64,000 nt of DNA from Mytilus edulis. Taxonomy: Eukaryota; Mollusca; Bivalvia; Mytilida; Mytilidae. Position numbers and translations under genes: made by a program. Location: positions 84,890,604-84,954,603 of the forward strand of contig NC_092349.1 in the NCBI RefSeq assembly GCF_963676685.1, read 5' to 3'. This document shows, in pieces, positions 1-12,000 of this stretch (the stretch's first letter is position 1; every line of letters starts with the position of its first letter). The notes under the pieces are model-generated. The model did no database searches, was not told where the DNA came from, and saw nothing but the letters and a program-made list of their open reading frames with translations.

Positions 1-243
1 TGTTTATTGGGGGGTGTTTTATATTCAGGTGGCCCACTTGGTGTTGCTAATGCAAACGCAAAAAAGGAAAAAAGGAAATTTAGTGATTCAGAAAATGTTT
101 TACATAAAAGTCAAAATCATGATGGTGCTGATTTCATGAATGAAAATGGTATGCAAGTATCATAGGAATCGTCGGAAGTTTTAATAATTTAAAGTGTTTA
201 TCTTGGAATATAAATGGTGGGTTGAAGAAAAATCAAAGATGAG

Positions 244-826
244 AAAGGAGTAGGTTCAGTAAGACCCATTTTTGGCCCCAAAATATAGCAGTTTTAGAAA
301 ATTGTGAATATGTAATCGTTAAGATATTTATTGGAAAGTAGAATGCTTCTGCTACATAAATATGGGCAGTTTTTGACAATACGATGCACATATATCGAGT
401 ACTAGCATCATTAAGTCGTGCTAAGTTACTGAAATCTTCACAATTTGATCGTTTTAGTTAAATTTTAGACGGTTTCCGTCTGAAATGAAAGTGGCCGCAT
501 TCGTGTTCATCCATAATATTGAAATGTAAGTTGTATTTTATGATAATACATAATATATATAAAGGTTGAGGATGAACACGGATGCGGCCACATTCGTTTT
601 TGACAAAAACCATCCGAAAGTGACGATTTTTGGCATATTTGATAGATTTTTCATATTTAAGCTTGAATCGGAGCGATTTTAATGACGTAATCAGCTAAAA
701 TCTTTCCCATAAACTAATTGAATCAATTGAATTAGACACTTAAGTGTTTAAAAAGCGTCTAAAATTTTTCGTTAGATGAACTTGAAAATTGAGGCCGAAA
801 TCAGGCCTTACCGGACCTACTCCTTT
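244..826. mobile_element. Non-autonomous TIR element (583 bp) inserted in the LINE
   Basis: The terminal inverted repeats are aaaggagtaggttcagtaag at 244 and the complement of cttaccggacctactccttt at the end, about 23 bp with a few mismatches. It lies between the endonuclease start and the RT of the surrounding LINE. No coding capacity. A second copy with matching ends and matching interior is at 27365-27779. I could not define a convincing target-site duplication. Confidence 0.8.
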
Positions 827-2850
827 AAGAATTTTATTTGAAATTTTATCGAGTGTGCCGAATAGCAATAAGAGACCCGAAGTGATTAATAATGAATGTG
901 TTTTGGGTGAGTTAGAGGCAAATATTACTGCTGATGCGATTATAAAGGCAATTTATGAACTTAAAAAGGACAAAAGCCATGGTCCAGACTGATGGCTGAA
1001 TGAATTTTTCATTGAATACAAGGATTTTATTATACCACATCTATGTAATATTTTTAACGCCGTATTGAATAGTGGATATTTTCCGTCATCTAGTCAGATG
1101 CCATCCTGGTACCAACTTTTAAATCTGGTGATGCTAATGATGCAGCAAACTATTGTGACATAAGCCTTGTTAGCAATCTAGGTAAACTTTTCACCACAAT
1201 ACTCAATAAAAGATTGTTAAATTGGGCAACTGTTAATGATATATTATCTGATGCACAGTTTGGTTTTCGAAACGATTATAGTATTGATGCTGGTTTTTTT
1301 TTTTTATACTCTCTTATTCATAATACACTCTGTAAAAATAAAAGATTATATTGTTGCTTTGAAGACTACTTGAAAGCTTCTGATTCAATTGATCGCTAAT
1401 GTTTATTGTACAAAATTGCCAAATTAGGTATTCGGGGAGACTATTAACTGTTTTAAAATCTACGTATAATAATATTAGAACCTGTATTAGATTCAATGGG
1501 CTAAACTCTGATCACTTTTGTAACAACCTTGGTTTAATGCAAGGGGAAGTTCTTTCTATGTGAATGATTTTTAAAATGAATTTATTGCTAATGGCAATTG
1601 TGCCTTAGAGTTTCAAGATATAACATTATTTTTGTTAATGTATGCTGATGACATGATTTTGATGTCTGAAACAGTAGAAGGTTTACAGGAAATGTTATAT
1701 ACTTTGTCAATTTACACAGAAAAATGGAGGGTTGTCAGTTAATACAAAAAAACAAAATTTGTTGGATTCAGAAAGGGTGGAATTGTACGGCCTAATGAGA
1801 CATGGGTCTATAACGGTCAAAAAATGGATATTGTGGATCAATTTTGTTATTTAGGTGTATTAATACCGTATAATTGTAAATTTCTAAATACACAGAAACA
1901 TTGTGCAGAACAAGGTAGAAAAGCTATGTTCAGTATGAGAAGAACTACATCATCATTATGTTTAAATGTATTTACAATGCTTAGTCTTTTTGATACTTAT
2001 GTTAGTAGTATATTAATGTATGTGTGTGAAATATGGAGAGTACACAAATCTCCTATCATGATAGAAAAGGTCCATTTGGACTACTGCAAAATGTTATTAA
2101 GTGTCAAAAGAACGACCTCAAATGTGATGGTCTATTTTGAATTAGGTAGATTTCCACTGCAATATGAGCGTAATTATAGAATACTTAAATTTTGGTTCAA
2201 AATTTTAATAAGTAACAATTGTATATTAAGGTCTTGTTATAAAGAACTTATGTTAAATTGTTCAAAATGTATGAATTGGCCAACATATGTATAAAGATTG
2301 ATATATAAGTCTTGGCATGATTAATTGGGGGGTGGGGGTGGGGTGGTAATCAGTGGTTGTTTAATGTAGACAGCTCATATTTACCTGTGATAAGACAGAG
2401 TTTGTTTGACCAAGCTAACCAAGAGTTACAATTTTTATTAGATTCTTCTTCAAGTGTAGATTATATAAGTATGTGGTAACAAATGTAGTTTTGCAATTTT
2501 ATTTACAGAAATGCATTCCTGTACTTTTTCGTAAATGTATAACAAGGATTCGTTTGTCTTCACATAACCTTTGTATTGAAACTGGACGTTATGTTGGTAC
2601 TAATAGAAATGAAAGAAATTGTATTTTTTTGTGATTTAGGAGTAAACGAGGATGAATTTCATTTCATCCTTCAATGTAGTAGATATACTGATTTGCGAAA
2701 ATAAATATATAAAAAATATTACTGGTCTAGGCCATCGACTTTTAAATTAATAGAATTATTGTCAGGTGAAAACACAAAACAGCTTTGTAGCTTGGGAAAG
2801 TATATACATTTCTCTTTTAAATTAAGAAACAGTTTATTGAATAAAAGATA
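827..2850 (+). pseudogene. LINE reverse transcriptase, broken ORF
   Basis: RT and C-terminal region of the LINE at 1-3046. The readable pieces lie in different frames: 827-989 (ends KKDKSHGPD), about 1110-1399 (GKLFTTILNKRL through DYLKASDSIDR), 1500-1740 (includes YADDMILM) and 1824-2294, whose 156-aa frame covers the thumb and connection with YVSSILMYVCEIW. The tail near 2600-2840 has a Cys/His-containing segment typical of LINE ORF2 C-termini. Several stops and frameshifts make it inactive, although the YADD catalytic core is intact. Confidence 0.85.
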
Positions 2851-3046
2851 TTTTGTATTGATGAAACTTCTGACGTCACCTATTGTTTATTATGCATATT
2901 GTTTATATTGTTTGTAATATGCCATATGTATACACGGTCGGGTTGTTGTCGCTTTGACACATTCCCCATTTCCTTTCCAAATTTTATGTACTTGATTATA
3001 CTGATGAGCCGTAAGGCTCAAAGTTAATAAAGAATTTGAATTTCAA

Positions 3047-6000
3047 CTAAGATTACAAACCTAAGAAATCACATCTTCATTTTACTACTAGTAATTAGTC
3101 AATGCAAACTTGGTTTACAAGCTTACGAAATCATTTATTCCCCTGACTAATTATTCAGCGTTAACTTAGATAACAAGCTGAAGAAATTTTATCTTACTCT
3201 TACTAATTATTCAGCGTTAACTTACATTACAAGCTGAAGAAATTTTATCTTACTCTTATTAATTATTCAGCGTTAACTTAGATTACAAGCTGAAGAAATC
3301 TTATCTTACTCTTACTAATTATTCAGCGTTAACTTAGATTACAAGCTGAAGAAATCTTATCTTACTCTTACTAATTATTCAGCGTTAACTTAGATTACAA
3401 GCTGAAGAAATCTTATCTTACTCTTACTAATAAGTCAGTGTTAACTTAGATAACAAGCTGAAGAAATCTTATCTTACTCTTACTAATAAGTCAGTGTTAA
3501 CTTAGATTACAAGCTGAAGAAATCTTATCTTACTCTGACTAATAAGTCAGCGTTAACTTAGATTACAAGCTGAAGAAATTTTATCTTACTCTGACTAATC
3601 ATTCAGCGTTAACTTAGGTTACAAGCTGAAGAAATCTTATCTTACTCTTACTAATAAGTCAGCGTTAACTTTGATTACAAGCTGAAGAAATCTTATCTTT
3701 CACTTACTAATATGTCAGCGTTAACTTAGATTACAAGCTGAAGAAATCGTATCTTACTCTTACTAATAAGTCAGCGTTAACTTAGATTACAAGCTGAAGA
3801 AATCTTATCTTACTCTTAATAATAAGTCAGCGTTAACTTAGATTACAAGCTGAAGAAATCTTATCTTACTCTTACTAATAAGTCAGCGTTAACTTAGATT
3901 ACAAGCTGAAGAAATCTTATCTTACTCTGACTAATAAGTCAGCGTTAACTTAGATTACAAGCTGAAGAAATCTTATCTTACTCTTAATAATAAGTCAGCG
4001 TTAACTTAGATTACAAGCTGAAGAAATCTTATCTTACTCTTACTAATAAGTCAGCGTTAACTTAGATTACAAGCTGAAGAAATCTTATCTTACTCTGTCT
4101 AATAAGTCAGCGTTAACTTAGATTACAAGCTGAAGAAATCTTATCTTACTCTTAATAATAAGTCAGCGTTAACTTAGGTTACAAGCTGAATAAATCTTAT
4201 CTTACTCTTAATAATAAGTCAGCGTTAACTTAGATTACAAGCTGAAGAAATCTTATCTTACTCTTACTAATTATTCAGCGTTAACTTAGATTACAAGCAG
4301 AAGAAATCGTATCTTACTCTTACTAATAAGTCAGCGTTAACTTAGATTACAAGCTGAAGAAATCTTATCTTACTCTTAATAATAAGTCAGCGTTAACTTA
4401 GATTACAAGCTGAAGAAATCTTATCTTACTCTTACTAATTATTCAGCGTTAACTTAGATTACAAGCTGAAGAAATCTTATCTTACTCTGACTAATAAGTC
4501 AGCGTTAACTTAGATTACAAGCTGAAGAAATCTTATCTTACTACTAATAAGTCAGTGTTAACTTAGATTACAAGCTGAAGAAATCTTATCTTACTCTTAC
4601 TAATAAGTCAGCGTTAACTTAGATTACAAGCTGAAGAAATCTTATCTTACTCTTACTAATAAGTCAGCGTTAACTTAGATTACAAGCTGAAGAAATCTTA
4701 TCTTACTCTGACTAATAAGTCAGTGTTAACTTAGATTACAAGCTGAAGAAATCTTATCTTACTCTGACTAATAAGTCAGCGTTAACTTAGGTTACAAGCT
4801 GAAGAAATCTTATCTTACTCTGTCTAATAAGTCAGTGTTAACTTAGATTACAAGCTGAAGAAATCTTATCTTACTCTGACTAATAAGTCAGTGTTAACTT
4901 AGATTCCAAGCTGAAGAAATCTTATCTTACTCTGACTAATAAGTCAGTGTTAACTTAGATTACAAGCTGAAGAAATCTTATCTTACTCTGACTAATAAGT
5001 CAGCGTTAACTTAGATTACAAGTTGAAGAAATCTTATCTTACTCTGTCTAATAAGTCAGTGTTAACTTAGATTACAAGCTGAAGAAATCTTATCTTACTC
5101 TGACTAATAAGTCAGCGTTAACTTAGATTACAAGCTGAAGAAATCTTATCTTACTCTGACTAATAAGTCAGCGTTAACTTAGATTACAAGCTGAAGAAAT
5201 CTTATCTGACTCTGACCCGTTAACTTAGATTACAAGCTGAAGAAATCTTATCTTACTCTTACTAATTATTCAGCGTTAACTTAGATTACAAGCTGAAGAA
5301 ATCTTATCTTACTCTTACTAATTATTCAGCGTTAACTTAGATTACAAGCTGAAGAAATCTTATCTTACTCGTACTAATAAGTCAGCGTTAACTTAGATTA
5401 CAAGCTGAAGAAATCTTATCTTACTCTTACTAATTATTCAGCGTTAACTTAGATTACAAGCTGAAGAAATCTTATCTTACTCTGACTAATAAGTCAGCGT
5501 TAACTTAGATTACAAGCTGAAGAAATCTTATCTTACTCTTACTAATAAGTCAGTGTTAACTTAGATAACAAGCTGAAGAAATCTTATCTTACTCTTACTA
5601 ATTATTCAGCGTTAACTTAGATTACAAGCTGAAGAAATCTTATCTTACTCTTACTAATAAGTCAGCGTTAACTTAGATTACAAGCTGAAGAAATCTTATC
5701 TTACTCTGACTAATAAGTCAGCGTTAACTTAGATAACAAGCTGAAGAAATCTTATCTTACTCTTACTAATAAGTCAGCGTTAACTTAGATTACAAGCTGA
5801 AGAAATCTTATCTTACTCTTAATAATAAGTCAGCGTTAACTTAGATTACAAGCTGAAGAAATCTTATCTTACTCTTACTAATAAGTCAGCGTTAACTTAG
5901 ATTACAAGCTGAAGAAATCTTATCTTACTCTGACTAATAAGTCAGCGTTAACTTAGATTACAAGCTGAAGAAATCTTATCTTACTCTGTCTAATAAGTCA

Positions 6001-9000
6001 GCGTTAACTTAGATTACAAGCTGAAGAAATCTTATCTTACTCTGTCTAATAAGTCAGCGTTAACTTAGATTACAAGCTGAAGAAATCTTATCTTACTCTG
6101 TCTAATAAGTCAGCGTTAACTTAGATTACAAGCTGAAGAAATCTTATCTTACTCTTAATAATAAGTCAGCGTTAACTTAGATTACAAGCTGAAGAAATCT
6201 TATCTTACTCTTACTAATAAGTCAGCGTTAACTTAGATTACAAGCTGAAGAAATCTTATCTTACTCTTACTAATAAGTCAGAGTTAACTTAGATTACAAG
6301 CTGAAGAAATCTTATCTTACTCTGTCTAATAAGTCAGCGTTAACTTAGATTACAAGCTGAAGAAATCTTATCTTACTCTGTCTAATAAGTCAGCGTTAAC
6401 TTAGATTACAAGCTGAAGAAATCTTATCTTACTCTGACTAATAAGTCAGCGTTAACTTAGATTACAAGCTGAAGAAATCTTATCTTACTCTGACTAATAA
6501 GTCAGCGTTAACTTAGATTACAAGTTGAAGAAATTTTATCTTACTCTGACTAATAAGTCAGCGTTAACTTGGATTACAAGCTGAAGAAATCTTATCTTAC
6601 TCTGACTAATAAGTCAGCGTTAACTTAGATTACAAGTTGAAGAAATTTTATCTTACTCTGACTAATAAGTCAGCGTTAACTTAGATTACAAGCTGAAGAA
6701 ATTTTATCTTACTCTGACTAATAAGTCAGCGTTAACTTGGATTACAAGCTGAAGAAATCTTATCTTACTCTGACTAATAAGTCAGCGTTAACTTAGGTTA
6801 CAAGCTGAAGAAATCTTATCTTACTCTGACTAATAAGTCAGCGTTAACTTAGGTTACAAGCTGAAGAAATCTTATCTTACTCTGTCTAATAAGTCAGCGT
6901 TAACTTAGATTACAAGCTGAAGAAATCTTATCTTACTCTGACTAATAAGTCAGCGTTAACTTAGATTACAAGCTGAAGAAATCTTATCTTACTCTGACTA
7001 ATAAGTCAGCGTTAACTTAGATTACAAGCTGAAGAAATCTTATCTTACTCTGACTAATAAGTCAGTGTTAACTTAGATTACAAGCTGAAGAAATCTTATC
7101 TTACTCCGACTAATAAGTCAGCGTTAACTTAGATTACAAGCTGAAGAAATCTTATCTTACTCTGACTAATAAGTCAGCGTTAACTTAGATTACAAGCTGA
7201 AGAAATCTTATCTTACTCTTATTAATTATTCAGCGTTAACTTAGATTACAAGCTGAAGAAATCTTATCTTACTCTGACTAATAAGTCAGTGTTAACTTAT
7301 ATTACAAGCTGAAGAAATCTTATCTTACTCTGACTAATAAGTCAGTGTTAACTTAGATTCCAAGCTGAAGAAATCTTATCTTACTCTGACTAATAAGTCA
7401 GTGTTAACTTATATTACAAGCTGAAGAAATCTTATCTTACTCTGACTAATAAGTCAGTGTTAACTTAGGTTACAAGCTGAAGAAATCTTATCTTACTCTG
7501 ACTAATAAGTCAGTGTTAACTTATATTACAAGCTGAAGAAATCTTATCTTACTCTGACTAATAAGTCAGTGTTAACTTAGATTCCAAGCTGAAGAAATCT
7601 TATCTTACTCTGACTAATAAGTCAGTGTTAACTTAGATTCCAAGCTGAAGAAATCTTATCTTACTCTGACTAATAAGTCAGCGTTAACTTAGATTACAAG
7701 CTGAAGAAATCTTATCTTACTCTGACTAATAAGTCAGTGTTAACTTAGATTCCAAGCTGAAGAAATCTTATCTTACTCTGACTAATAAGTCAGCGTTAAC
7801 TTAGATTACAAGCTGAAGAAATCTTATCTTACTCTGACTAATAAGTCAGCGTTAACTTAGATTACAAGCTGAAGAAATCTTATCTTACTCTGACTAATAA
7901 GTCAGCGTTAACTTAGATTACAAGCTGAAGAAATTTTATCTTACTCTGACTAATAAGTCAGCGTTAACTTAGATTACAAGCTGAAGAAATCTTATCTTAC
8001 TCTGTCTAATAAGTCAGTGTTAACTTAGATTACAAGCTGAAGAAATCTTATCTTACTCTTAATAATAAGTCAGCGTTAACTTAGATTACAAGCTGAAGAA
8101 ATCTTATCTTACTCTGTCTAATAAGTCAGTGTTAACTTAGATTACAAGCTGAAGAAATCTTATCTTACTCTTACTAATAATTCAGCGTTAACTTAGATTA
8201 CAAGCTGAAGAAATCTTATCTTACTCTTACTAATAAGTCAGCGTTAACTTAGATTACAAGCTGAAGAAATCTTATCTTACTCTGACTAATTATTCAGCGT
8301 TAACTTAGATTACAAGCTGAAGAAATCTTATCTTACTCTGACTAATAAGTCAGCGTTAACTTAGATTACAAGCTGAAGAAATCTTATCTTACTCTGACTA
8401 ATAAGTCAGCGTTAACTTAGGTTACAAGCTGAAGAAATCTTATCTTACTCTTACTAATAAGTCAGCGTTAACTTAGATTACAAGCTGAAGAAATCTTATC
8501 TTACTCTGACTAATAAGTCAGCGTTAACTTAGATTACAAGCTGAAGAAATCTTATCTTACTCTGACTAATAAGTCAGTGTTAACTTAGATTACAAGCTGA
8601 AGAAATTTTATCTTACTCTGACTAATAAGTCAGCGTTAACTTAGGTTACAAGCTGAAGAAATCTTATCTTACTCTTACTAATAAGTCAGCGTTAACTTAG
8701 ATTACAAGCTGAAGAAATCTTATCTTACTCTGACTAATAAGTCAGCGTTAACTTAGATTACAAGCTGAAGAAATCTTATCTTACTCTGACTAATAAGTCA
8801 GTGTTAACTTAGATTACAAGCTGAAGAAATCTTATCTTACTCTGACTAATAAGTCAGCGTTAACTTAGATTACAAGCTGAAGAAATCTTATCTTACTCTG
8901 ACTAATAAGTCAGCGTTAACTTAGATTACAAGCTGAAGAAATCTTATCTTACTCTGACTAATAAGTCAGCGTTAACTTAGATTACAAGCTGAAGAAATCT

Positions 9001-12000
9001 TATCTTACTCTGACTAATAAGTCAGCGTTAACTTAGATTACAAGCTGAAGAAATCTTATCTTACTCTGACTAATAAGTCAGTGTTAACTTAGATTACAAG
9101 CTGAAGAAATCTTATCTTACTCTGACTAATAAGTCAGCGTTAACTTAGATTACAAGCTGAAGAAATCTTATCTTACTCTGACTAATAAGTCAGCGTTAAC
9201 TTAGATTACAAGCTGAAGAAATCTTATCTTACTCTGACTAATAAGTCAGTGTTAACTTAGATTACAAGCTGAAGAAATCTTATCTTACTCTGACTAATAA
9301 GTCAGTGTTAACTCAGATTACAAGCTGAAGAAATCTTATCTTACTCTGACTAATAAGTCAGCGTTAACTTATGTTACAAGCTGAAGAAATCTGATCTTAC
9401 TCTGACTAATAAGTCAGCGTTAACTTAGATTACAAGCTGAAGAAATCTTATCTTACTCTGACTAATAAGTCAGTGTTAACTTAGATTACAAGCTAAAGAA
9501 ATCTTACCTTACTCTGACTAATAAGTCAGCGTTAACTTAGATTACAAGCTGAAGAAATCTTATCTTACTCTGACTAATAAGTCAGCGTTAACTTAGATTA
9601 CAAGCTGAAGAAATCTTATCTTACTCTGACTAATAAGTCAGCGTTAACTTAGATTACAAGCTGAAGAAATCTTATCTTACTCTGACTAATAAGTCAGCGT
9701 TAACTTAGATTACAAGCTGAAGAAATCTTATCTTACTCTGACTAATAAGTCAGCGTTAACTTAGATTACAAGCTGAAGAAATCTTATCTTACTCTTACTA
9801 ATAAGTCAGTGTTAACTTATATTACAAGCTGAAGAAATCTTATCTTACTCTGACTAATAAGTCAGCGTTAACTTAGGTTACAAGCTAAAGAAATCTTATC
9901 TTACTCTGACTAATAAGTCAGCGTTAACTTAGGTTACAAGCTGAAGAAATCTTATCTTACTCTGACTAATAAGTCAGAGTTAACTTAGATTACAAGCTGA
10001 AGAAATCTTATCTTACTCTGACTAATAAGTCAGCGTTAACTTAGGTTACAAGCTGAAGAAATCTTATCTTACTCTGACTAATAAGTCAGCGTTAACTTAG
10101 ATTACAAGCTGAAGAAATCTTATCTTACTCTGACTAATAAGTCAGCGTTAACTTAGATTACAAGCTGAAGAAATCTTATCTTACTCTGACTAATAAGTCA
10201 GCGTTAACTTAGATTACAAGCTGAAGAAATCTTATCTTACTCTGACTAATAAGTCAGCGTTAACTTAGATTACAAGCTGAAGAAATCTTATCTTACTCTT
10301 ACTAATAAGTCAGCGTTAACTTAGATTACAAGCTGAAGAAATCTTATCTTACTCTGACTAATAAGTCAGCGTTAACTTAGATTACAAGCTGAAGAAATCT
10401 TATCTTACTCTTACTAATAAGTCAGCGTTAACTTAGATTACAAGCTGAAGAAATCTTATCTTACTCTGACTAATAAGTCAGCGTTAACTTAGATTGCAAG
10501 CTGAAGAAATCTTATCTTACTCTGACTAATAAGTCAGCGTTAACTTAGATTACAAGCTGAAGAAATCTTATCTTACTCTGACTAATAAGTCAGCGTTAAC
10601 TTAGATTGCAAGCTGAAGAAATCTTATCTGACTCTGACTAATAAGTCAGCGTTAACTTAGGTTACAAGCTGAAGAAATTTTATCTTACTCTGACTAATAA
10701 GTCAGTGTTAACTTACAAGCTGAAGAAATCTTATCTTACTCTGACTAATAAGTCAGCGTTAACTTAGGTTACAAGCTGAAGAAATTTTATCTTACTCTGA
10801 CTAATAAGTCAGCGTTAACTTAGATTACAAGCTGAAGAAATCTTATCTTACTCTTAATAATAAGTCAGCGTTAACTTAGGTTACAAGCTGAAGAAATCTT
10901 ATCTTACTCTTACTAATAAGTCAGCGTTAACTTAGATTACAAGCTGAAGAAATCTTATCTTACTCTTATTAATTATTCAGCGTTAACTTAGATTACAAGC
11001 TGAAGAAATCTTATCTTACTCTGACTAATAAGTCAGCGTTAACTTAGGTTACAAGCTGAAGAAATCTTATCTTACTCTGACTAATAAGTCAGAGTTAACT
11101 TAGATTACAAGCTGGATAAATCTTATCTTACTCTGACTAATAAGTCAGCGTTAACTTAGGTTACAAGCTGAAGAAATCTTATCTTACTCTGACTAATAAG
11201 TCAGCGTTAACTTAGGTTACAAGCTGAAGAAATCTGATCTTACTCTTACTAATAAGTCAGTGTTAACTTAGATTACAAGCTGAAGAAATCTTATCTTACT
11301 CTGACTAATAAGTCAGCGTTAACTTAGGTTACAAGCTGAAGAAATCTTATCTTACTCTGACTAATAAGTCAGAGTTAACTTAGATTACAAGCTGGATAAA
11401 TCTTATCTTACTCTGACTAATAAGTCAGCGTTAACTTAGGTTACAAGCTGAAGAAATCTTATCTTACTCTGACTAATAAGTCAGCGTTAACTTAGGTTAC
11501 AAGCTGAAGAAATCTTATCTTACTCTGACTAATAAGTCAGCGTTAACTTAGATTACAAGCTAAAGAAATCTTATCTTACTCTGACTAATAAGTCAGCGTT
11601 AACTTAGATTACAAGCTGAAGAAATCTTATCTTACTCTGACTAATAAGTCAGCGTTAACTTAGATTACAAGCTGAAGAAATCTTATCTTACTCTGACTAA
11701 TAAGTCAGCGTTAACTTAGGTTACAAGCTGAAGAAATTTTATCTTACTCTGACTAATAAGTCAGTGTTAACTTAGATTACAAGCTGAAGAAATCTTATCT
11801 TACTCTGACTAATAAGTCAGCGTTAACTTAGATTACAAGCTGAAGAAATCTTATCTTACTCTGACTAATAAGTCAGCGTTAACTTAGATTACAAGCTGAA
11901 GAAATCTTATCTTACTCTGACTAATAAGTCAGCGTTAACTTAGATTACAAGCTGAAGAAATCTTATCTTACTCTGACTAATAAGTCAGCGTTAACTTAGA

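Larger units (their letters stand above)
1..3046 (+). mobile_element. Decayed non-LTR (LINE) retrotransposon, 3' part
   Basis: A plus-strand LINE remnant that enters from the left edge. Around 195-243 one frame reads LSWNINGG, the opening motif of an APE-type endonuclease. After an inserted element (244-826) the reverse-transcriptase region follows in broken frames: QFGFR with KRLYCCFEDY near 1255-1370, LMQGEVLS near 1535-1555, and the catalytic YADD at about 1641-1652. The C-terminal part ends with NEDEFHFILQC near 2645-2690. The 3' end carries the tail module around 2935-2985 and stops in ...aataaagaatttgaatttc at about 3046, directly against the satellite. Most of the endonuclease and the start of the RT are missing, coinciding with the inserted element. 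The clade is not certain. Confidence 0.85.
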
